Part shown: positions 1 to 6,727 of the stretch, one piece after another
How positions within the stretch are numbered: the stretch's first letter is position 1
Layout: each line of letters starts with the position of its first letter
Assembly (NCBI GenBank): GCA_043745295.1
Contig: JAYTTN010000674.1
Coordinates: 1-14,954 of the forward strand
Direction: 5' to 3'
DNA from: JALHQU01 sp043745295
Lineage (GTDB): Bacteria > Planctomycetota > Planctomycetia > Gemmatales > Gemmataceae
Length of the DNA stretch: 14,954 nt
Notes under the pieces: generated by a model
Told to the model about the DNA's origin: nothing
The model's database searches: none
Seen by the model: only the letters and a program-made list of their open reading frames with translations
Program-made: the position numbers and the translations under genes

Positions 1-1
1 C

Positions 2-496
2 GTGACCGTGCGGACGGAGGCGACGGGCGACGTGGCGTCGGTGTACACGTCCGGCCCGACGAAGCGGATCAACTGGCTGAAGCGCGTCTTCCTCGGCGCG
101 CGGAGCGGGTTCCACTTCCACTCGCACGCGCACACCCACTTCTCGCCGGTGTACACGCGGTTCGATCACTTTTGGGCGACGCCGGACGGCGCGCGCGAGG
201 GACTGGTGCGGTGGCGCCTGTACCTCTTCTATGTGCCGGTGGACGCCGGAACGACGGACGTGATTTCGTTCATGTACGCGAAGTCGCGGTGGCCGGGCGC
301 GGCGCTCGGGTGGACGTTCATCGGCCCGATCTACATGCGCGAGACGGACATCGAGATCGGACGCGACACCGCGCTGTTGGGCGGCATCGCGGACAAGAGC
401 ACGTCGCTGGAGGGGATGAAGCTGAGCCGCTTCGACAAGATTCTGGGGCTGACCCGCGAGGGGATCGACCGCGTGTACCGCGGCGCGCCGGGTTGA
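2..496 (+). CDS. Probable Rieske-type oxygenase, C-terminal part (5' end outside window)
   Basis: The frame is open to the left edge, so the GTG at base 2 is probably not the true start; 164 codons are visible and end in TGA at 494-496. The visible protein has an aromatic/His-rich stretch (residues about 37-58, HFHSHAHTHF) and then strands of the type RWRLYLFYVPVD...ISFMYAKSRWP. It ends with a helical segment carrying ETDIEIGRDTALL. This resembles the C-terminal catalytic half of Rieske non-haem iron oxygenases, where an acidic residue in the last helices helps hold the iron. The Rieske [2Fe-2S] cluster domain itself would lie upstream and cannot be seen, so the family call is an inference from the pattern of the C-terminal half. 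The gene converges on ahcY, and its stop codon lies within the left arm of a shared terminator hairpin. Confidence 0.5.
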   Translation: MTVRTEATGDVASVYTSGPTKRINWLKRVFLGARSGFHFHSHAHTHFSPVYTRFDHFWATPDGAREGLVRWRLYLFYVPVDAGTTDVISFMYAKSRWPGAALGWTFIGPIYMRETDIEIGRDTALLGGIADKSTSLEGMKLSRFDKILGLTREGIDRVYRGAPG

Positions 497-548
497 AGAA
501 CGGCCCGCTGATGACGCCGACTTCGGCATCGTCAGCGGGCCATTCTTC
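495..548. terminator. Bidirectional hairpin terminator between the Rieske-like gene and ahcY
   Basis: The arms 495-511 and 532-548 pair over 17 positions with one mismatch (C501 against A542). The outer part is GAAGAA against TTCTTC and the inner part is a GC-rich stem. The 20-nt loop contains a further small stem (GCCG-ACTT-CGGC). Because the outer arm is A-rich on one side and T-rich on the other, the element can act as an intrinsic terminator on either strand, which suits two convergent genes. It starts inside the stop codon of the plus-strand gene and ends 9 nt before the stop of ahcY. Confidence 0.75.
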
Positions 549-557
549 GTCGCCCGA

Positions 558-1979
<1,422 letters not shown>

Positions 1980-2002
1980 GTTCAGAGTCTCCTGACTGAT
2001 GA

Positions 2003-2090
2003 ACGGGCGCCGTTACACGGTAGTAACCCACCTCCGCGAGCCTGACAAGTACGCCTAATGCGTCCCGTTGCAGCGCCCCTCGCGGCGGTG
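2003..2090 (-). promoter_or_regulatory. SAH riboswitch in the ahcY leader
   Basis: Read on the minus strand, the leader matches the SAH riboswitch consensus (Rfam SAH_riboswitch). The 5' core GAGGGGCGCTGCAAC is at 2081-2067, TCAGGCTCG at 2045-2037, and AACGGCGCCC at 2014-2005. P1 pairs 2090-2079 with 2040-2029 (12 pairs with one G-A mismatch). P2 pairs ACGC (2063-2060) with GCGT (2054-2051). P4 pairs GTTAC (2027-2023) with GTAAC (2016-2012). The pseudoknot pairs GGGCGC (2078-2073) with GCGCCC (2010-2005). The element ends 12 nt before the AGGAG ribosome-binding site of ahcY. SAH riboswitches are known to turn on SAH-recycling genes when SAH accumulates, so location and structure agree. I saw no convincing -35/-10 promoter just upstream. 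Confidence 0.93.
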
Positions 2091-2327
2091 GTGTGGCTTA
2101 GGAGTTCAAGGCAATGCCTCGGTGAGCGGTCTATCGTCGATACCGATTTCTAGCCGCGCGGATAACCCGGAGCAAGCTCATTCGGGAATTATCGGCTCTG
2201 GCAGGTCCAGCGGATGAGGCCGTTCCCTTTACACGAGCCTTCTGGCATACGGCGCAGACTGGGCAAATCAAGCCGAAGTGCCGGCGGGAGGTTGGGAGGA
2301 AGTGGCGAATTCGACCCGCGGGTGCCT
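2091..2327. other. Intergenic stretch between the ahcY leader and an unknown minus-strand gene
   Basis: The 237 bases carry no convincing gene. Base composition is less GC-biased than in the flanking genes, and the short open frames here have poor codon use and no ribosome-binding site. The ahcY promoter should lie at the left end of this stretch, but I cannot place it. Confidence 0.4.
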
Positions 2328-2702
2328 TTACCTCTCCAGCCACTTCGGGTCTTCGAGGTCGCGCTCGTAGTCCCGCTGGGTGCCGAAGCCCCACGCGGCG
2401 AGCCGCTCGAAGAACGGCGGCAACTCGTCCTCGCGGTCGTATGTTTCGATCCCCCAGATAGCTTCGATGACGTGAGTGAGCCAACAGTGCGGCGGTGGCC
2501 ATTTGCGGAAGTACGCGACCATCTGCTCCTGGGTGAAGCCTTGCTGGGGCCACCATTCCCACCAGAGTTGTCCATGTGACTCGCCACCACCCATCCGCCA
2601 GCAGATGCTGTAGGGGTGTTCGTCATACATGGCCCACGGCGGCGGCACCGCGCCGTGCTTGACGGTCAGCTCATCGATTTCCCCTCGCATCCACAGGTTC
2701 AC
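2328..2702 (-). CDS. Unrecognised Trp-rich small protein, second of a coupled pair
   Basis: A 124-aa protein of unknown function. I chose the GTG at 2702 because GGAGG (2711-2715) lies 8 bases upstream and because it follows the TGA of the preceding gene (2706-2704) by a single base, a typical translational-coupling arrangement. An in-frame ATG at 2741 would extend it by 13 residues and make it overlap the previous gene. The sequence is unusually rich in tryptophan and proline, including a WWEWWPQQG segment (about 45-53) and KWPPPHCWLTHVIEAIW further on, and it ends in a charged tail. No signal peptide or membrane segment is visible. I cannot name a family; the density of aromatic residues and the coupled neighbour argue that it is a real gene. 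Confidence 0.6.
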   Translation of the reverse strand: MNLWMRGEIDELTVKHGAVPPPWAMYDEHPYSICWRMGGGESHGQLWWEWWPQQGFTQEQMVAYFRKWPPPHCWLTHVIEAIWGIETYDREDELPPFFERLAAWGFGTQRDYERDLEDPKWLER

Positions 2703-2703
2703 G

Positions 2704-3105
2704 TCAGGTTCCTCCCACGTCGGAGTAGTTCGGCCATTCACTCGGTCGGCGTACCCACATGTCGCCGTCGTGGTTCGTGATGAGGAATTCGCTCATTTCG
2801 AATGTGGTGATCGTCAAATCTACCCCTTCGCCGCGTTCCGGACGGATTCGCTCGTCGAGGAACCGGAGCAATTCGTCGCGCGCCACCAAGTGGAGTCGGT
2901 TGTGCCGAGAACTATCTGGTCGCTCGTAGTACACGAGGAATCGTTCGAGTGCGAAGAATGGCGACGTGAGAACTTCCTTGCCCACACGACGGCTGAAGCA
3001 CATCGCCTCGAACGGCGTGTATCCCGGTCGGGTACGCCTCTCGTCGAGGCGTGCGATCAGTTCGGGCTGTGCGGAGGTGATGTTCTCACCCGGCAGCCAG
3101 TTCAT
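2704..3105 (-). CDS. Unrecognised small protein, first of a coupled pair
   Basis: A 133-aa protein of unknown function. The ATG at 3105 is preferred because GAGGA (3113-3117) lies 7 bases upstream; an in-frame start at 3144 has less support. The protein looks soluble and mixed alpha/beta, with a central segment PFFALERFLVYYERPDSS followed by a helix rich in Arg/Leu/Asp and the strands TITTFEMSEFLITNHDGDMW near the end. No membrane segment or catalytic motif is recognisable. The following gene starts one base after its stop codon, so the two probably form a two-gene unit. Base composition is somewhat lower in GC than the flanking conserved genes. Confidence 0.6.
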   Translation of the reverse strand: MNWLPGENITSAQPELIARLDERRTRPGYTPFEAMCFSRRVGKEVLTSPFFALERFLVYYERPDSSRHNRLHLVARDELLRFLDERIRPERGEGVDLTITTFEMSEFLITNHDGDMWVRRPSEWPNYSDVGGT

Positions 3106-3210
3106 GGCCCGATCCTCGTCGGCTCCGGTGCGATCCGTTTCCAACCCTTCCCCGCGCTGCTACGATGCCAGTGCCCGCCGTCGTTCCGCTATTCCCGCCG
3201 GGAGTTCGTC

Positions 3211-3543
3211 ATGGTCGCCACTCGCCTGCCAACGACCGCCGACGGGATGGTCGCCGGACTGTCGCCGGAGTTGAAGGGAGACGTGTTCGTCACCCTCCTC
3301 CGCGAACTGCTCCGGTTGAACGGCAACTCGGGGCGGATTCCCGTGACCACTCCAGAGGGCGAGTTCCTCGGCTCGTTCGTCCCGGCGGCGGCCGAGAAAG
3401 AGCGGTACGAGCGGTTCGTGGCGGAGCTGTCGCCGGCCTCCCGAGACGCGATGACTCGCCCCCTGCCGGACTCGTTCGACCCGGACGACTGCCTGTCCGA
3501 CGCGGACCTCGACGCGATCAGGTCGGCGGCCCGATCCCAATAA
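3211..3543 (+). CDS. Unrecognised 110-aa acidic protein
   Basis: The ATG at 3211 is preceded by GGAG (3201-3204) six bases upstream, which sets the start. The protein has a leucine-rich helix near the N-terminus (LLRELLRLNG), then a segment RIPVTTPEGEFLGSFVP, and ends in an acidic helix (DSFDPDDCLSDADLDAIRSAARS). The short 'strand-glycine-LGxFxP' pattern followed by a helical tail recalls small antitoxin-like planctomycete proteins, but no partner toxin is evident, so this is only an impression. Its last 26 bases overlap the 3' end of the convergent 114-aa gene. Confidence 0.6.
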   Translation: MVATRLPTTADGMVAGLSPELKGDVFVTLLRELLRLNGNSGRIPVTTPEGEFLGSFVPAAAEKERYERFVAELSPASRDAMTRPLPDSFDPDDCLSDADLDAIRSAARSQ

Positions 3544-3862
3544 TCGCCACCTTCCGACGCCGCTTCCCGAACAGCCAGCCGCTCACGGCTTCCTCCGTGA
3601 CGGTGTAGCGGACGACCGTGTTCCCGCTGAACCGCCACATCCAGCACGGCGGGTCAGCGTCCGGGACGAAGTGCGCCGCCTCCGGCTGACCGTCGCGCCG
3701 GATCAACTCGTCGTGCAACTCGGATTCCAACACCCCGGCCAGTTCGCCACTCCTCCGAAACCACGCTTCGTAGTCGGCACGGATGGCAGCGGACACGCGC
3801 ACGACCGTTTGCATGGCGGACAACTCCGCTTGTGGTGTGAGAACCGCTGGCCTCACAGGCAT
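3518..3862 (-). CDS. Unrecognised 114-aa protein, convergent with the 110-aa gene
   Basis: The function is unknown. The start is uncertain: the ATG at 3862 has AGGGG seven bases upstream, while the ATG at 3814 (17th residue) has GGAG nine bases upstream and begins closer to what looks like the folded core. The core is a helix-rich segment (VRVSAAIRADYEAWFRRSG) followed by strands ending in TVVRYTVTEEAVSGWLFGKRRRKVAIIGIG. No membrane segment or signal peptide is visible. The 3' end overlaps the opposing gene by 26 bp. Confidence 0.55.
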   Translation of the reverse strand: MPVRPAVLTPQAELSAMQTVVRVSAAIRADYEAWFRRSGELAGVLESELHDELIRRDGQPEAAHFVPDADPPCWMWRFSGNTVVRYTVTEEAVSGWLFGKRRRKVAIIGIGPPT

Positions 3863-3866
3863 CAGT

Positions 3867-4004
3867 CTACCCCTGACCCGCCGTCTGGAAGAACTGCAAG
3901 CACACGCCGGAGGGCAGGATCGCGTGGAACTCGCGGCGGTCCCAGGGCTTCATTTCTAGCGGGCCGACGTTCGCCCTGATCGCACGTTCCCGGCGACGAC
4001 GGAC
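3867..4004 (-). pseudogene. C-terminal fragment of a VOC/glyoxalase-like protein
   Basis: Immediately behind the TAG of the DUF2721-type gene, and in the same frame, the minus strand stays open for 45 codons with high G/C at third positions. It reads ...GPLEMKPWDRREFHAILPSG, then a short tail ending at TAG (3867-3869). This resembles the last strands of VOC (glyoxalase/bleomycin-resistance) proteins, where a 'PWG-REF-DPDG-LxF' pattern is usual. Here the DPDG turn is changed to LPSG. An ATG exists at 3953 but has no ribosome-binding site, and the rest of the domain is missing, so a decayed fragment is the likeliest reading. A short real peptide of 28 aa cannot be excluded. Confidence 0.4.
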
Positions 4005-4502
4005 CTACCCACTCGACCCCACGCGCAACGTTTCCAACTCGTGGAAGAAGACCAGCTCGGCGTCGTTGCTGCGGAGGCCGGCGCGGGCCTCCAAGACTAA
4101 GTTGACGCACGCCCCCAGCAGCAGCGCGACGCCGGCGGCCGCCAGGATGGTGGGCACGGCGGGCATGTGCTTGCCGGTCACGGAGTCGATGGCGATCATC
4201 AGGCTGGTCGCCGCGAACGTGCTGAAGGCCATGTACAGCAGCGTCACCGCCAGCATGGCGCGGTTGCTCCGCCACTGCAACTTCCGCAGGGAGTCCAGGG
4301 CGTGCCGCCGGCGGAACTCCGGGAAGTCGAGGGTGTCGTCGCCGCCGCGCCGCAGGCGGTCGCACAGCTCCACCAGCACGCGGATGCGGTCGATGATCCG
4401 CCCCATCCGCGAGGCGGTCGAGATGATGATCGATCCGGTGGCCGTCAGGAACAGGGCCGGGGCGATCATCGCCGCGACGGTGTCGTAGGTAGTCGGGGGC
4501 AT
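4005..4502 (-). CDS. DUF2721-type integral membrane protein
   Basis: A 165-aa protein with three hydrophobic segments: about 10-30, 82-106 and 114-138. After the first segment comes SRMGRIIDRIRVLVELCDRL (31-50), the 'N/SR-GRIIDRIR' motif typical of the DUF2721 family of small bacterial membrane proteins of unknown role. A charged cytoplasmic loop joins segments one and two. The ATG at 4502 has no clear ribosome-binding site in front. It lies 140 bp downstream of the HlyD-like gene on the same strand, separated by two hairpins, so it may be a separate unit. No function should be assigned beyond membrane location. Confidence 0.8.
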   Translation of the reverse strand: MPPTTYDTVAAMIAPALFLTATGSIIISTASRMGRIIDRIRVLVELCDRLRRGGDDTLDFPEFRRRHALDSLRKLQWRSNRAMLAVTLLYMAFSTFAATSLMIAIDSVTGKHMPAVPTILAAAGVALLLGACVNLVLEARAGLRSNDAELVFFHELETLRVGSSG

Positions 4503-4557
4503 GGGCGGAGGTCACTCGGCGAACGTGGTCCGCGAGTGGTTGTACCGCGCGGGGCGT

Positions 4558-4602
4558 CCGCCGACGGGGTCGTCGGCGGATTCTGGCCGGTCGAGTCCGG
4601 CC
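4558..4602 (-). terminator. Two adjacent GC-rich hairpins downstream of the HlyD-like gene
   Basis: Arms 4558-4565 and 4572-4579 (CCGCCGAC/GTCGGCGG) form an 8-bp stem. Arms 4585-4590 and 4597-4602 (GGCCGG/CCGGCC) form a 6-bp stem. There is no T tract, so this is a termination or RNA-processing candidate, not a classic intrinsic terminator. Its position between two same-strand genes is the main support. Confidence 0.3.
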
Positions 4603-4642
4603 CCGACTCGGCGCGGGCCGGGTTCGCCGCGAATCGATTCGG

Positions 4643-6727
4643 TCACGGCTGTTTCTTGGCGGCCCCGCCGCCCTTCGTCGCGCCGCCGCCGCCCTTGCCC
4701 TTGTCGCCGCCGGCGGGCCGTCCGGTCTTGGACGCGCCGCGGCCGGTCGGGTCGCCCTCCTCGCGGACGCGGACCTTGTCGCCGACGATCGCCTTCGGGT
4801 TGAGGACGACCACGTCGCCCTCGGCGACCCCCTCCTTCACCTCGACCATGCGGTCGTTGTACGCGCCCAGTTTGACCGGCCGCGGCTGCGGCTGGCCGGC
4901 CCCGTCGAGGACGAACACCTGGCGGCTGCCGCCGGCCTCGGCCCCGCCGACCACCGCCTGGATGGGCACCGCCAGCACTTTCTCGGCGGCCGGGTCCACC
5001 TGGATGTTCACCTCGGCGCTCATGTCCGGCTTCAGCCCGGCCACGTCCGAGTCGTCGATGCTGACGATGGTCTGGTACAGCTTCACCTCGGACGACATCC
5101 AGTCCTGCTGGGAGGCGACGGCGGCGACGGTGCGGACGCGGCCGGTGAACGTGCGGTCCGGCTTGGCGTCCACGCGGACGGTGGCCGTCTGGCCGGGGGT
5201 GGCGACGACGAACTCCCTGTCGTGGAGGGCGTCGCGGACGCCGCCGAGGAGGGCGTCGGTCTGCGTCAGCAGGCGGCTGAAGGCGTGCGTGTTGGCCAGC
5301 AGGGCGGCGCGGGTGGCCTCGACCACGCCGGTCGGCCGGCGGTCGTCGCCGCGGATGCGGTCGATCAGCGCCTCGTGGATCTTGACGTTCACCTGCATGT
5401 GCCGCAGGTCGGGAATGCGGAGCAGCTTCTGCCCCTCCTTCACCTGCTCGCCGATGGCGATCAGCCCCTGGGCGGAGCTGCCGAAGCGGTTGCCGGTCTC
5501 CTTGTAGTACACCACCATGCCGTCCTGCGGGGCGACGATCTTGCAGGCGGCCAGTTGGACCTCGATCTCGCCCATCTTCTCGATCTCCTGGGACAGCACC
5601 GAGTCGGCCGTCCTCAGCTCGTCCCGCATCAGGGCCACCTTCGCCTTGCCCGTCTCGTCGGCCGTCTTGTAGCCGGCGCGGGCCACCTCCACCTTGCTGG
5701 TCAGGTCGGTCAACTCGCGGGCGCGGGTGAAGTTCTCGTGGGCGAACTTCTCGGCCTGGAGCTTGGCCACGGCGTCCTTCTGGCTGTCGTACTTCGACTG
5801 CTCCACCTTCGCCTGGCTGGGGGTCATGTACTTCAGCTTGACCGACCGCTCGGCCCACGCGCTGCGGTCGGCGTAGGCTTGCAGGTCCGACTCGGCCAGC
5901 TTGAGCCGGGCGGACACGTCGTCCAGCTTCATCCGGTACTCGCCCCGCTCGACGCGGGTGAAGGCGGCCCCGGCGGCGGCCCCGAACTTGTCCAGCGAGG
6001 ACTCCCGGCGGATGCCGAGGAACTTCTCCAGGTCCAGTTCGGCCACCTGGAGGGCGGCCCACTTGGCCGCCTTGTCCGAGTCGCTCGCGTCGATCTGGAT
6101 GTCCAGGTTGAGCCGGGCCGTGTTCCGCGCCGACGTGGCCTTCAGGACGGCGATGTTCTGCGTCTGCTCCTGGTCCTTCAGGGACGAGTCGTCCAGGTCC
6201 ATCAGCCACTGCCCCTTCCGCACCTCGATGCCGTCGTCGATCACCCGCTTGATGGTGCTGGCGAAGGTGCCCCGCGCGCCGGCCTTCACCTTGCACGCCA
6301 CGTCCAGGTTGTTGGCCGACTCCAGCGTCCCCCGCTCGACCACCGTGATCGGCAGGAACACCGGCTCGACGCGGTGGGTGAGCAGGTCCGGGCGGGCGGA
6401 CGGGGCGAACAGGCGGGGGACGAACCAGACGCCGGCGGCGGCGACGGCGGCGACGGCCAGCACGGCGACGGTGGCCAGCACCCACAGGCGGCGACCGGGG
6501 GCGGCCTCGGCCTCCACGTCCGCGTCAGCGGACGGGTCGCCAGCGCGGTTCGCGCGTGGGGAGTTGGACGGCCGGCTCGACGTGTCCGACCGGGACGACG
6601 GCCCCGGCGGGCGCGGGTGTGGGGACGGCGACGGGGCGGGCGGCTGCCACAGGGGGGACGACACCGACCCCGACCCCGTTGGGGACGGCGACGGGGCGGG
6701 CGGTTGGTGCGGGTCGTGCGGCGTCAT
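4643..6727 (-). CDS. HlyD-like periplasmic adaptor (membrane fusion) protein
   Basis: A 694-aa adaptor that would link an inner-membrane pump to the TolC-like channel encoded just upstream. Layout: a Pro/Ser-rich cytoplasmic leader (1-75), one membrane anchor (about 81-104, LWVLATVAVLAVAAVAAAGV), the first half of a lipoyl-like domain (about 128-180), a long helical hairpin (about 185-395), and the second half of the lipoyl-like domain (KIVAPQDGMVVYY, about 396-408, to 445). A beta-barrel (about 446-580), a membrane-proximal domain (about 583-655) and a Gly/Lys-rich tail (660-694) follow. This is long compared with typical adaptors of about 350-450 aa; the extra length lies mainly in the leader and the hairpin. 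The ATG at 6727 has GAGGGG about nine bases upstream. That start makes the gene overlap the 3' end of the TolC-like gene by about 203 bp. An internal GTG at about residue 71 would remove the overlap but has no ribosome-binding site. Confidence 0.88.
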   Translation of the reverse strand: MTPHDPHQPPAPSPSPTGSGSVSSPLWQPPAPSPSPHPRPPGPSSRSDTSSRPSNSPRANRAGDPSADADVEAEAAPGRRLWVLATVAVLAVAAVAAAGVWFVPRLFAPSARPDLLTHRVEPVFLPITVVERGTLESANNLDVACKVKAGARGTFASTIKRVIDDGIEVRKGQWLMDLDDSSLKDQEQTQNIAVLKATSARNTARLNLDIQIDASDSDKAAKWAALQVAELDLEKFLGIRRESSLDKFGAAAGAAFTRVERGEYRMKLDDVSARLKLAESDLQAYADRSAWAERSVKLKYMTPSQAKVEQSKYDSQKDAVAKLQAEKFAHENFTRARELTDLTSKVEVARAGYKTADETGKAKVALMRDELRTADSVLSQEIEKMGEIEVQLAACKIVAPQDGMVVYYKETGNRFGSSAQGLIAIGEQVKEGQKLLRIPDLRHMQVNVKIHEALIDRIRGDDRRPTGVVEATRAALLANTHAFSRLLTQTDALLGGVRDALHDREFVVATPGQTATVRVDAKPDRTFTGRVRTVAAVASQQDWMSSEVKLYQTIVSIDDSDVAGLKPDMSAEVNIQVDPAAEKVLAVPIQAVVGGAEAGGSRQVFVLDGAGQPQPRPVKLGAYNDRMVEVKEGVAEGDVVVLNPKAIVGDKVRVREEGDPTGRGASKTGRPAGGDKGKGGGGATKGGGAAKKQP

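Noticed and set aside
2100..2120. A sigma70-type promoter for ahcY (TTG near 2114 and TAAGCC at 2100-2095).
   Set aside because: The spacing between the candidate -35 and -10 boxes is wrong and the -10 match is poor.
3211..3862. The 110-aa and 114-aa genes as a toxin-antitoxin operon.
   Set aside because: They are convergent, not co-directional, and neither carries a recognisable toxin motif.
4512..6485. A 657-codon minus-strand frame overlapping the HlyD-like gene.
   Set aside because: Same strand but a different frame, with Arg/Gly-rich shadow composition. The HlyD frame has the anchor, hairpin and lipoyl-like domain pattern.
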